Origin: Kuschelorhynchus macadamiae
Lineage: Eukaryota > Arthropoda > Insecta > Coleoptera > Curculionidae
DNA length: 64,000 nt
Direction of reading: 5' to 3'
NCBI GenBank assembly: GCA_030620095.1
Contig: JAUTXW010001318.1
Location: forward strand, 1 to 64,000
Shown here: positions 47,561 through 59,203 of the stretch, one piece after another
Numbering within the stretch: position 1 is the first letter of the stretch
Layout: every line of letters begins with the position of its first letter
Translations under genes and position numbers: made by a program
The notes under the pieces: model-generated
The model's input: the letters and a program-made list of their open reading frames with translations, nothing else
The model's database searches: none
What the model was told of the DNA's origin: nothing

Positions 47561-48901
47561 CTACTCCCCTTCACTGTCTTCAGAATCAGAACTAAATTCT
47601 TCATCGTCACTGCTGTCTTCGTCGGTACTAATTACAAGTGGCGCAATGTCTGAAGCATCACATATCTGTATTGTCTTCCAAGCTTCTTGGATTACCCTTT
47701 CTGTGTGGCTGACATAATTTTTCCAATGCTCTGAAGATACTTCATTTATCGCTTTTTCCCACATGGCCAAAACTTCCGATGGTGTTCCCTTCAGACTAGC
47801 AATGTATTGGTCGTATTTCCTCTTACACTCAAACCATACCATTTCAATAGCATTAAATTGACAATGGTATGGAGGAAGTCTTAGTATTTTGTGGCCCAAA
47901 GGTTTCACATATTCGTCAAGGTAGAATGTTTTTTCAATGTTACAATTTTTTTCTACAATGCTCCATATTTCATCCTTCATGGCCCTCTCTGGGAAGTCAA
48001 TGTTCTTTTCTTTTAACCATCCAATCAATCTCTGCTTTGTCCATGATTTTCTTGGAATATCCTCTAAAAGGCCGGAATGATAGCTTGCGTTGTCCATCAC
48101 TATCAAACTTTTTGGAGGAAGATTTGGTACCAGCTGATTTTTAAACCAATTTTCATTTTGCTTGTTCATATTGTCATGATAATCTCCGCTTTTTAGTCCA
48201 CTTTTAAATATTAAACTGGCCCCCTTAATAAATCCTTCCTTTGATCCAGCGTGAACTACAATATATCGATGACCTTCACTAGCTTTTTTAGAACTTGTAG
48301 ACATAGTGTTATCCTGCCAGCTGTTTCTAAACGAACCTTTACTAAAAATCCAAGTCTCATCAATAAATACGGTGGTATAAGCATCTTGTCCTAGATTTTG
48401 ATTTTTGACATATTCCCTCAAGAAATTGATTCTCTTGTGGACGATGTGGAGCAAATCCACCAGGTATTTTCTATTATTTGATTTCTTCCACTTAAAACCA
48501 ATACTTTTTACGTATTTTCTTAGCGAGGTGATGGAAAAATTAAAATATTCATTTATCTCTTTTAGTTTTTTAAGCAAAGTCTGCATTGTAACATATTCAT
48601 TTTTCGCATACATGCAGTAGATCGTATCTCTTATTTTGTTCTTTAAGTAATCTGTAATTTTTGTTTTTACCTATTTTTGCTTTTGAGACATTCTGGAGGT
48701 AAAGGATTCATCGCTCGTTATTCCTCTTTTCTTAATATTTATGATTGTTGTATGGCTAAGTTTTGTTGCATTTGAAGCTCGTTCAATTATATTATCAGTT
48801 TGCGGAAGGATTCCATTTTTAGCTTGCTCTTTTTCCAATTGAAAAAAAGCCAAGATATTCAAAACTATTAGCTGTGATTGCTGATTATATCTTCGCGGCA
48901 T
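47561..48901 (-). pseudogene. DD82E transposase (DDE_3), one in-frame stop
   Basis: The ATG at 48899-48901 opens MPRRYNQQSQLIVLNILAFF, an N-terminal HTH region. A single TAG at 48671-48673 (codon 77) interrupts the frame; otherwise it is open to the stop at 47561-47563, about 446 codons. Catalytic blocks: VFIDETWIFSKGS, SLIVMDNASYHSG and LPPYHCQFNAIEMVW. Eighty-two residues separate the second Asp from the Glu, the spacing that defines the DD82E (Sailor) group of IS630/Tc1/mariner. The C-terminus is strongly acidic (DEDSSDDEEFSSDSED). The ATG at 48611-48613 could start a shorter protein that still contains all three catalytic residues. Confidence 0.88.
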
Positions 48902-49108
48902 CTTGAAAAAGTTTAAAAAGAATCACAACAAATCAATGTCAATTTTGACGAATATATTCTGAAAGACACATAACCAAAACCGGCATTGAGTGTTGTAAAG
49001 AAACGACAATGAGTTTTTTCAAAATGTTTTTGTCACTGTCAGTTAACATAAATTAAACAAAAATAACCAAAAATAACGTCATTCCAGAAAGGTAATGCGC
49101 CAACTATA

Positions 49109-49830
49109 TCACATTCAACGAGTGCAAGCCTTACTTCCCCGAGATCTTCCTTTCCGAGTTAATTTTTGTAAATGGTTTTTGGAAAAAATTGCGCTTAATC
49201 CCTTATTTGATCGCGAAATAATGTTCACAGATGAAGCGAACTTCTCCAGGAACGCTATCAGAAACTTCCACAATAATCATATCTGGGCCGACGAAAACCC
49301 CCACGCCATTGTAGAACATCAAAAGCAATTCTCTGTAAATGTTTGGGCTGGCATTATCGAAAATCACCTAATTGGACCTTTTTTCCTCCCAGAAAGACTA
49401 AATGGCCATAATTATCGTCGGTTTCTTGAGAACGATTTGCCGATATTGTTAGAAGATATACAAATTCTGATTAGAAACAGAATGTGGTTCATGCACGATA
49501 GCGCGCCCGCTCACCCGCTAGTATTGAAGCCAGAGAGTATTTGAACCGCACATTTAACAACAGATGGGTAGGTTGTGGCGGACCCCAACCATGGCCCCCT
49601 AGGTCCCCAGACCTAAATAGTTTGTATTTTTTTTCTATGGGGACATCTTAAATCTTTAGTTTACCGCACCCCAGTAAACACTGTAGAGGAGCTGAAGGAT
49701 CGTATATGAGATTCTTGCGATATTATCAGAAACACAGAGGGTATCCTTCAAAGAGTTCGCGACAACATGAGGGAAAGTGCTGAAGCGTGTATTCTCCAAG
49801 GTGGTGGGCATTTTCAACAACCTATCTGAT
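49109..49830 (+). pseudogene. Mariner transposase (Mar-3), catalytic half
   Basis: It continues YHIQRVQALLPRDLP, then IMFTDEANFSRNAI near 49219 (first Asp), HIWADENPHAIVEHQKQF, and MWFMHDSAPAH near 49487 (second Asp). After a one-base shift at about 49512 it reads WPPRSPDLNSLYFFSMG near 49590; the position of the third catalytic Asp (LDFFLWG in relatives) is Tyr here. A further shift precedes the C-terminus (RVRDNMRESAEACILQGGGH). The spacing resembles the DD41D group, as in Mar-2. It is inactive by these changes. Confidence 0.78.
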
Positions 49831-50740
49831 TTTTTTCTTCTATTTGGTTTCACAAAGTGTGCTGTCAATTTGTTAAAACATAATTCTTTTTGTTTAAATT
49901 ATTAATTATGTACCTAGTTGTATTAGTATAGTTTTGTAAATAACTTGTTATTGTTGAAGAATGTCATATTATTTTAATAAAATGTATGAAAAGTATTTAT
50001 GAAGGAACAGACTTCTGAAAAACATTGACATGGTGGTCCTAGATTGGTGGCTGAAGACTACATACTATTATCTACAAATATCTCTCACTAAGATAAAGCG
50101 ATTTTTGATTTTAATAAGAATGGACATAGTAATTACTTTCACGCCACTGATTTTTCTAAAATAAAGCAATTTTATTGATTCATTTGTTTGTTTTTGAAAA
50201 CTTTTAGTATTTATTTTAGACAAGATTTGATTTCTCGGGTTTAATACAATAATATTTCTCTGCATGCATGGTGATATACGTCTTATGACCAGGATTGTTT
50301 GGACCATGCAGAGAAACGGTTTTTATTTTTTAAAACGAAAATCTGCGTCTAACACAAAATTACCAAGGGATCAAACTGGCTCAAAAATGAATGGAAATTT
50401 TAAAAATAATTTTTACTTAAAAAAAATCAGTGGCGTACCATCAAGGTCTGGGAAAATATGCAGGTCGGATTCCGTACGGACGCCACTGGTGGAAATTTAA
50501 AAAATGTTCTACATCAAAAAATTCCACTAGATGCATAGTACCTCTATACCAAATTTCATTACAATATCTAGAGTGGTATTTGAGATATTATCGAAAAATT
50601 ATAAAATTATTGAAAGTTTAACACCCTGTATCTCAAAATTTACACTGTTTAAGACATATGTTTATATGAAATTTTCTTCTTAAAATGGATCCAAAAATCA
50701 CCTCCTTAAATATTGACACTCAATTAAGAAACACCCTGTA

Positions 50741-51408
50741 TATCATTTTAAGTGAAACGTATATTTTTTGAAAAATTTTCTTCAAGTGATCCTTAAATCT
50801 CAGCCTGTTATCAATTATTACGCCCAAGTTTTTTGCACTCCCAACAAAATTTAATTTTGACCCCTTAAGAAAATCAAGTTTATTTTTGTTTCCAAAGAAC
50901 AACAGACACGATTTGAAAGGATTTAGTTGTAGATTGTGGTTTAGAGAAAGTTCGCTTAATGTTTTTAAATCCTGATTAATATTTGATTCAGCCACTACGT
51001 AATCTTCGGTCTCAAAGCAAAAGTACATTTGAGTATCGTCTGCAAATGCCAAAATTCGACACTGTTTTAACGCTTTTAAAATGTCGGATGTGTAGATAAG
51101 GAATAACAGAGGGCCCATAACCGAGCCTTGAGGAACGCCTGATAATATTTTTGTTTGATTCGAGAATTTATTTTCCGAGAAAATTGTTTGAAATCTATCA
51201 GATAAGTACGACTTAAGGATATAGAACGAGTCATCAGAAAAGCCATAGTACTTCAATTTAGCAGCAAGTAGGGTGTGATTGATGGTGTCGAATGCTTTCG
51301 AAAAATCTAACAGTATTAATAAAGTATTCATTTCCTTATCACTTGCGCGTATTATGTCATCGATAACATTGGTTAGTGCTATTGAAGTACCAAAGCCAAC
51401 CAACCAAC
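50741..51408 (-). pseudogene. LINE-C reverse transcriptase, palm region
   Basis: Read right to left from the LTR element: GFGTSIALTNVIDDIIRASD, LLILLDFSKAFDTINHTLL, LSGVPQGSVMGPLLFLIYTS, ILAFADDTQMYFCFETED (FADD catalytic box), then NLGVIIDNRLRFKDHL. The frame is open for more than 220 codons, so decay is slight here. It is cut on the right by the LTR element and on the left by Mar-3 at the codons for M-I-Y. Jockey/CR1-like clade by motif order. Confidence 0.88.
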
Positions 51409-51412
51409 CTCT

Positions 51413-52900
51413 TGTAGCAGGGTTATCGAGCGGTTGATTATTATATTTAAAATTATTTATTTATTTTATTTATTTATTTGAAACGTAGCGGGCAACCCTG
51501 TCACAATACTGAAATTAACTAATATATGATAAGTAAAATCAAAGGTACTCTATAGGCTTCTTCGTGAATTATAATTTAAACCATTTGCAATTATAATTGT
51601 TAGTACAATTTATTTATAAATTTTATCTCACCAATTCTGCGGCCATATAAACTCGAACAACAGCAAACTGCAACAACAATGGTATCTTCTTCTTGAATAT
51701 ATTTTTACTTTAACTATCAGGTGGTTTATTTAAATAAAAGATTCGGTTTTTAAAAAACAACTTAAAAATCTATTAACAAAAATAAAGAAAGTGAAATGCT
51801 GTACAAAAATAATACTTAAACCTAATAACAAAAAAAAAGTATTTATATCTAGAAAATGAGGGAATTATCTTAAAATCCCCAACCTTAGTACAAAAGAAAA
51901 GAAAATAAGAATCTTTAAATAACCCGTAAATTTAACTCTTGTAAACAAGTTACTCCCCAAATAAATCATAGAATGAAAATAAAATATCTTTGAAAAATCC
52001 CTTAACTTTAATAACCCACTGTATACGTAAAGCCCCATAAACCACCACAAAAGAAGAATTTAAAATCAACTATGAGAATCAAAACTCTGACACAGACTAA
52101 CTTTTAAACTTCCCGTAAAATACAAAGTTAGCTCAGCTATTACTAGATCCACCCCTTAGACCAATCCCCTCTTTGATTTTATTAGTTAGGACAAAACGAA
52201 TAAAGCTGTGAATGGTTAAGCTTAAGTCCCTACTCTAAACTTTAGGTTCGGAGAAAAAAACACGAGGTGTCACCCATGATAATTAAAAGTGAATAAATAG
52301 ATTAAAAAAATAGATATTCCCTTCAATTCTGCGTCCTAAGATTATGTATATAATTTAATATATAAGCCTACACTAACTTATCCACATTATGGGTCCGAAA
52401 AGTCATGGCGAAAAAAAGGCACGAAAAACCCTTTCAGTTTATCTTTTCTGTAGGGAAAATTATGCCCCAAAAACATGGCTTTTTGGTAATGCTCCTAATA
52501 CAAAGTACTCTATTGTATTTTCAACATAGCAAATTGACCATTTATTATCATTGCATCGAACCAAATAAAATGTTTCAATTAATATTTGTAACAAGAAACG
52601 AGGAACATATGGGACCATAAACCCTCGTAAAGGAAGGCATAAATTGTAACCTTTTAAGAACGTTCATCCATAAATCTGTCTATACTCTAGATTGTAGTAT
52701 TTGAGTTATATGATACATATCTAGGGTTTTAAATTCTCGAAACTAATATTAGATAAATTTACTTATAATTCTTGTGAAATAATCAAGCCTGATTAAGTGT
52801 GACATGAGAACCAACAGTTTTAGTAACATATTGCTTGAATTATATTTAGAATATATAAAAATGTATACTCTATACTTAGATTATATTCTATTCTGTTACA
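51413..52900 (-). repeat. LTR (3' LTR in element orientation)
   Basis: 1488 bp, plus strand starting TGTAGCAGGGTTATCG and ending TCTGTTACA. Against the other LTR I found three substitutions (near 51852, 51885 and 52888) and a one-base length difference in an A run near 51990. Confidence 0.93.
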
Positions 52901-52901
52901 A

Positions 52902-52915
52902 TTTCCTCTCCCCTT
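52902..52915 (-). other. Polypurine tract of the LTR element
   Basis: On the minus strand AAGGGGAGAGGAAA, followed by one T and then the LTR TG. This is the expected plus-strand primer position and sets the element's orientation. Confidence 0.8.
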
Positions 52916-55900
52916 AGATTGAAACATTTAGTTTTACTCGAGGCAATAACAATAGAATATTCACTAGGTAAAAATGACAATAGAATGGTAAAACCCGACA
53001 ATTATTGGTGAAAACGATAACAACATTTATACTGAAATGTCCTTTTTTTTTAACACTTGAACTTACTTCTTCACGTTCTTCTGGACATCTCTTCATCTGC
53101 AAACTCTGTGACCTGGTATCTCGCGTGCCCCGGACTATCAAGTGGTATCACCGGACTTCTTCAATCTGCGCTCTTCTCCATGGACTTCCGTTACATCAGA
53201 TTATTGCCAAATCTGACCCTGAACTGTGACGTGGGTGAACCATAGCACGCTTCTAAGTGGAACAATGTCTGGAACCATTTTTGCCCATAATTGCTAATAG
53301 CACATAGCAATATGCAGACTACAAGGATTGAATTTTCGCTCTTCCCTCTGAACGAACCATATTTTCAGAAATATCTATCCTTGACAATCGTACTTTCTTT
53401 TGATATGAAAATCCTTCGAACTGCATCTGTTAGTTAGCATTACTAACAATCTTGGTTTAAAAAGAAATGCCTGCCCATATATTTTTAATGTTTAAATAAT
53501 GACTGAAATTATACTGACATGACAGTTGGAAACAGAAAATGTGACGTGACATGAAGAATCGTGTATAAACATAGGCAAGTTTATACTTCTGACGTACTTA
53601 GGATTGGTGCATAAATGTTATGCAATATTATGGAATACTAATGTATTAAAAAAAAAACTCTTTGGAAAGAAAACAAAACTATTGGGCGGCGTTGAACGGA
53701 ATGAAAATACACTGGTGGAACTCGAGACTAGTCTCGAACAGTTTTCTACAAGGCCTGAATCTTGCTTGGGCCTTTGGCTTGGACCCTGGCATAGCACGAA
53801 TCTACTGATAGCCTCGATAGCCTCTAAACTCATCGCCTCTTCATTCACTAATTGGCTGGCACATCTGTCCCCAATGGCACAGGAAAACGAATAGCTAGTG
53901 ACTAAAACCTCAACATGCATGGCAATCGCAAAAAAGTAATCTAAAACATCAAAACATTACTAATGTTCAAAACAAAATAAACAAAAGTACATATTTAACC
54001 CCTAAAAGAAAATAAAATAAAATATTTCCAAACATAGCATAAAATAAAATATTTCCAAACATAGCGCTTAATTTGACTTTGATCTATGTATATCTATCTA
54101 ACTTTATCAACTTCTTTTTCCCGCAAGCATATTATCTTTTCTAAACATCGTGAACTTTTTTTCAAATTAATTTCATTACAAAGTTTTTCTTAATATTTCA
54201 ACAAATTTCTTTCTTAATTTTCTTATTGAACACGTATCTCCGTTTTTACCAACTCCGTATTAATTTTAAAATTTTTTTCTGGTTCATAAATCCTTCAACC
54301 TAATCACCAAATCCGTTCGTTTAGTTCTAACATTCTAACTGATGTCAATACCGAACTCAAAATAAATCTATAAATATCTATACCCCTAAAACTTATAAAA
54401 ACAATTAGGTCATTCACAATTACATCCCTAAAATATTTCTTTCTAAAACCCTTTTTTTATTCCTACGCTCTTTCCGTTAAAACTATTTATGTCCCTGTCA
54501 TATAATAATTAACATCTGTAACAAAGTAACAAGTGTTTTCGGCTAAACTATCATCTTCCAAAAACGACAGGTACTAAAACCTTGCTTTCCCTAAATAAAA
54601 CCCAAGCTTATTTATTGGTTTCATATCTACTGGCGTGGTACCTATAATAAAAACTTATTGTCTGTTTATAGTAATCCTAAAAATTTTAGTTATATTGGCT
54701 TAGTTATATTTAAAAAAAAAACTAAAATTTTGATAGTTGTATACAGGGTATTCTTTTATCTTGATCCTCTGTTTGTCAATAACATATTGAACACTTTCAT
54801 AATTATGCAATAATTATCCTTTAAAATTATTTTAAAATTAAATCTGTGTACTCCCAACAACATAGTATAGCTTCAGATAAGAGATCGTTAATGTAGGTAT
54901 AACCAGTTTCTGTCAGAATCCCTAAAAACAGTTAATACAAATGAGATATTTTTATGGATTTAAATAGGAATCAACCCCACAAAATACGAATGTCATTAAC
55001 TTCCACTTACTGTTTTACCCTTACTTTAATCATCAAATAGAAACTTTCGTACACATGTCGTAACACAGATTTGTTCAACAACAAAAAACTACCAAAAAAA
55101 AAATATAATCACATTAATTTTCTTATTCCATTAGCCAGAATATTACCGTACCATCTGATCAAACACTGAAGTAAGCTTTATGATAGTATGCCATTAATTA
55201 TTATCTCTATTAGTACCTCCAATTTTAATAACTATATTTAAATCATCTAGGCCAGACTTGATTACGTTACGCATTTTCTTTGACAATCTATTTAAACAGA
55301 GAATAAAAAAAAAATTAAGAACCAAGAACTAATAAATGTTATTTTTTAAAATAATTATTCTTATTTACAAACGACTGTTTTTTTTTTTAATCCATAGTAC
55401 TTAAAAAAAAACGAACAAAATACCCAAACCTTCTATGCAAATTGTGAGTAGAAAAAAATTATGGTCAGAAAATTTTAAGACTGCGTTCAAAAGGCTATTT
55501 ATATAAATAGATTTAATGATATCTAAATTATTCAAATTAAAATTTATTATTTATTGGGTATATTAAAAAAACAAACATTTTAAAATCTGTTATAATACAT
55601 TAATTTGGAAAATTTTTAACTCATAAAATTTCTTTTAATTTAAGCTGTAATAAGAATCGTACTTCCAAGTTAATAGTTTTTTTTAACCTTAATAAAGAAT
55701 CTTTTTACTAGTGATATTTTTACAAGGTATGAAACTTGGTTATTTTAAAAAAGTATAAAAAACAAATTTTCAAGCCGTATATGGCCCGATCATATCTGAT
55801 TACAACTTTCAATATGACCTAATAATAAAAAAATACGCTCGCCTAATTACCAATATAAAATTGCGTCTATACCCATTTTTTCATCTTTTTGATGTCAATC

Positions 55901-58900
55901 TATTCCCGTTTCATTACATCTTCCTGTAAAGTTTAAACCTAACTCCCTCATCTATACGGAGATCTTTTGTACACTAACATAGAAAAATTACATAACGGAG
56001 ATACCGGGGGGAACTAATAGCTTGCACCTTTCTTGCGTTCAATTTTACAATTCTTTTACTCTATCTAGAGCGACGCGTTATTTCTCTAGTTTAACCGTAC
56101 CATTTATTTAGTACCTATGTACCTTTCCAGTACATTCTTTCAGGAGACTTATTTTTTATATTGTCGTGACCTATGACCCCTATAGAATTAAGTGACCTGA
56201 CATTTTCCTTTCATACGTGATAATTTTTAAATTTCAACTACAGACTAGAGAGCAGATTGTTGTTGAAAACCTCTTTGTATTTCTTTCTTTGTTGTAACAT
56301 ACCCAGAAAAAAAAATCGTGTAAAGACAAATGCAACATAAGTAAATACAACACACAGTATACGAACTAAACTACCTACACTCTGTTCTTAAAAGCAAAAT
56401 TGTAATGTTAGTGATTCCGTGGCTTAACGGCTATAATATGTCCACACTGACTAGTATATGTAGAAACACCAAGGTCGCAGCCCAAAAGACAACAAAAAAA
56501 AAATAAAATCGAACAGTTTAACGTTCGGATACTGGCCATTATCCTACAGTTCAACTGATGCTCAGTTTACGATTGATTAAATCAAATATAGCTCGTATAC
56601 TTTTCCAACGCATCTCATTCAGCTACAAACATTAACGCTAACACGCGTCATTCTTATTCTTTATACACCCTTTTTATCATAATTACACATATATTGTCAA
56701 CTAACAGAAAAAAAAAATCAAATTACACTTCAACTATCACCTTAATCGGAAAAGTCTCTCTACAGGCACACAATTCTACAGCATTAGGAAGCTTCCACGA
56801 TTCTTCCACACGGTAATCCCTATACCTAGTGAGAATCTCTTACTATGACACTAATCGTCATTTATAATAATATTATTTATTTTCCAAATAAAATTCATTT
56901 ATACAATATATCAATATATATACCGGACCGGAAAATCACTTTTTTTTTAAAACTTTATCCCCTCACTCTCCTTGGTGAGAAATGGCTAATTTCATGTTTA
57001 TCCCCTGACTTCCACTTTATCATTATTTTACTGTTCTTCTAAAAAAAATGTTAGTCACGTTGAATCATAGACGTCGATTTTTATTTAACCATGGTATTAT
57101 ACGTCTTTCAACACTAAATTTGCCGGCAATCTCTTTTATATATAGTTGCTATTTATATCATAGTCAGAATAGCCCATAATATGCCTTTATTCCCTGCATT
57201 CCCCCTAAAACAGCGGCATAACATACATCTTTAAATCTCCTGTATTTCTTTAATCACATTCCAGTTCACACGTGTTAAAACCCTTTATCCCCTGAATACG
57301 TTTTTCATTCAGAAATATTTAATATAGCAACTCTTTTATCTCAAACATTCTCGTTCTAATATAGTAACTCTTTTATCTCAAACATTCACGTTCATACTGT
57401 TAAAACACATTTTTATCCCCTAAACAATTTATTTGCCCAGTTTGTGAACTCTTTCGTCATGGTCACGAACAATTAACGCAAGAAAACAATATCTATATCT
57501 TTATACCTTCATAAATTATCGAGAAGTCGCAAGTCAAATAAGCATTATAAAACAACGTATTTTATAAAATATAAAAATAACCTGTACGTTATTATCTGCC
57601 GAACCCTATATAAAAAAAATAAATAGTATCCAATTACCCAAATTTACCATATGTTGTCTAAAATAACCAATAGCTCATGGCTTTAATTTCTAATAAACGT
57701 TACCGCATAGTCCTCGTAAACCAAATTATTTCCAGATGTCGGCTGTTTATCTAAAAAGAGAAAAATATCTGCCCAGTATCTAGTTCTTCACCAAAATTGC
57801 CTAAACTAAATTACATTAGGTACTGAAATATATACAAGTGTTTATCCTTTTCTTTAGACCAAATTCTTTGTCCTTAAACAATATATAACTCAAATAACCA
57901 GGCACCCGAAAGAATCCTCTTTTCTACCTCTGTCTAAATATCGGTTCTCAAACAAAACTACAAAGCTCACAAACACTTGTATATTATTGTGCAATTATAT
58001 AGACCCGTTGCGAAGATGTTACTATCCCCTTAATTACTTAATTAACCAACATTATTAAATGTCTAACCTACACATATTAAAAAAAATAAAATATGACTTC
58101 ACCTTCACACCTAAACGGGGATAAAATATATTCTGCTGAAATAAAAAAAAAATCATCTTAGTTCGGCTCTCCTTCTTCAACACCTAGAAAACCTGAAAGA
58201 CAAAAATATGTTTTTCCAAACAACTCAAATCAAAAATAAAACAAATACGTTGACACATAGAAAAATTCAGCTACTCTCCAAATTCAGCAAAAATCCTAAT
58301 TTGTATAAAAAAAATAAGTTCCTAGAAAAAAAAAATGTATTATGTAGAAATCCTACCGTTTAAGAGATTACTAAACCAAAATTTTATTTCCCTTTTAATA
58401 CACTTTACTTTACGAAGTAATTTAAACTCACACGAAAAAATATATACCTACAAAATTCAGTACTCATTTGTACGTGCATCTTAACTCAAAAATATCTGTT
58501 TTTTCTCATAAAAACCGCACAAAAAAAAAATTAGCAACAAATTAAAACATCTCTTAAACAATACGCCACAAATTCGCAACAGTTCATATAAAATACGATC
58601 ATGTTTCATTGCACTACAAACATGAAAGGAGTCTGTGCAAGTCAATCAAGTTAATCAACTAACTACGTTCTAATAAAGTTATTATTGTTGTGTTTACCAT
58701 ACATATTTAAATCTTCAAACTAAAATCCTTGGCAACACATTTATTAATTCTCAAAAATATAAATTATAACAACAAAATTTCTTTATGATCCGAAATTCCA
58801 AAAAATTACAAATCATCAAAAAAAATAAAATAACCACAACAATAAATAAACTTGTTAGTTACTACCATTACAGCTGCTGCTTTTTGGAAACTTCCTGATA

Positions 58901-59179
58901 TTGCCCTCGATCGCAGGCTTCCAATGGTACCTCTGACTTTAATGTTGAAATTCCCTATCTATCTAACCCTGTAACTTTTTTTTTTTTCTAACTTTCAAAT
59001 CAAGACATTCAGTATTATTCATGAGCCTACTGCTCTTTCAAAACAAAAATTAATTTAAACTACCTCAAGATAATAAGACGCATGAGTTCTTTTATAAAAC
59101 TGATCAACTTGCAATATAAAAAACTGCTCAACGATAAGAACATAACAAAGAAAAACAAAATTTGCAAGTCTTTCATTTT
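52916..59179. other. Interior of the LTR element, 6.3 kb without recognisable protein domains
   Basis: AT-rich, with stops throughout. The longest open frames (53604-53894 +, 53618-53920 -) overlap each other in a locally GC-richer patch and match no family I know. Two short direct repeats are visible: ATAAAATAAAATATTTCC at about 54010 and 54037, and AACTCTTTTATCTCAAACAT at about 57330 and 57365. The 10-mer TTTATCCCCT occurs four times between 56954 and 57421. Nothing resembles a decayed gag or pol. Confidence 0.7.
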
Positions 59180-59197
59180 ATCCCACCGCTGCCACCA
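59180..59197 (-). other. Primer binding site, complementary to tRNA-Leu 3' end
   Basis: On the minus strand TGGTGGCAGCGGTGGGAT, six bases inside the LTR. Its inverse ends in CCA and matches, as I recall it, the 3' end of metazoan tRNA-Leu(AAG) (ATCCCACCGCTGCCA plus CCA). An 18-base match is the usual length. Confidence 0.8.
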
Positions 59198-59203
59198 TTT
59201 AAT

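Larger units (their letters stand above)
46913..49104 (-). mobile_element. DD82E (Sailor-type) DNA transposon, 2,192 bp
   Basis: Its first 29 bases are perfectly repeated in inverse at the right end: the left begins GTTGGCGCATTACCTTTC (46913) and the right ends GAAAGGTAATGCGCCAAC (49104). TATA occurs on both sides (46909-46912, 49105-49108), so the target duplication is TA or TATA. It encodes one DDE_3 transposase and an inverted copy of part of it. The perfect terminal repeats suggest recent movement. Bases 46945-47335 hold no recognisable gene. Confidence 0.88.
46069..50738 (+). mobile_element. Mariner-like element Mar-3, long TIRs, hosting a DD82E element
   Basis: TA sits on both sides (46067-46068, 50739-50740). 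The ends are CAGGGTGTTTCTTAATTGAG and its inverse CTCAATTAAGAAACACCCTG. Inverted repeats extend about 350 bp (46069-46425 against 50375-50738). The transposase is split by a 2.2-kb DD82E insertion at 46913-49104; without it the element is about 2.5 kb. Mar-3 itself lies in LINE-C. Confidence 0.87.

Noticed and set aside
48649..48672. Possible tiny intron right after the TAG in the DD82E transposase (GTAAAA to ACAG)
   Set aside because: About 20 bases is far below any workable intron, and the duplicate reads GAG at the stop position, so a point mutation explains it better.
52405..52620. Identical 71-codon open frames at 52405-52620 and 60197-60412
   Set aside because: They are identical only because they lie in the two LTR copies; they run antisense to the element and have no domain signature.
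53604..53920. Overlapping 96- and 100-codon open frames inside the LTR element
   Set aside because: They lie on opposite strands of the same GC-richer patch, and neither resembles gag, pol or env; one may be the shadow of the other or both chance.
56405..56480. tRNA-like start (TGGCTTAACGG, similar to an A box)
   Set aside because: No convincing B box or acceptor pairing; no tRNA gene can be supported.
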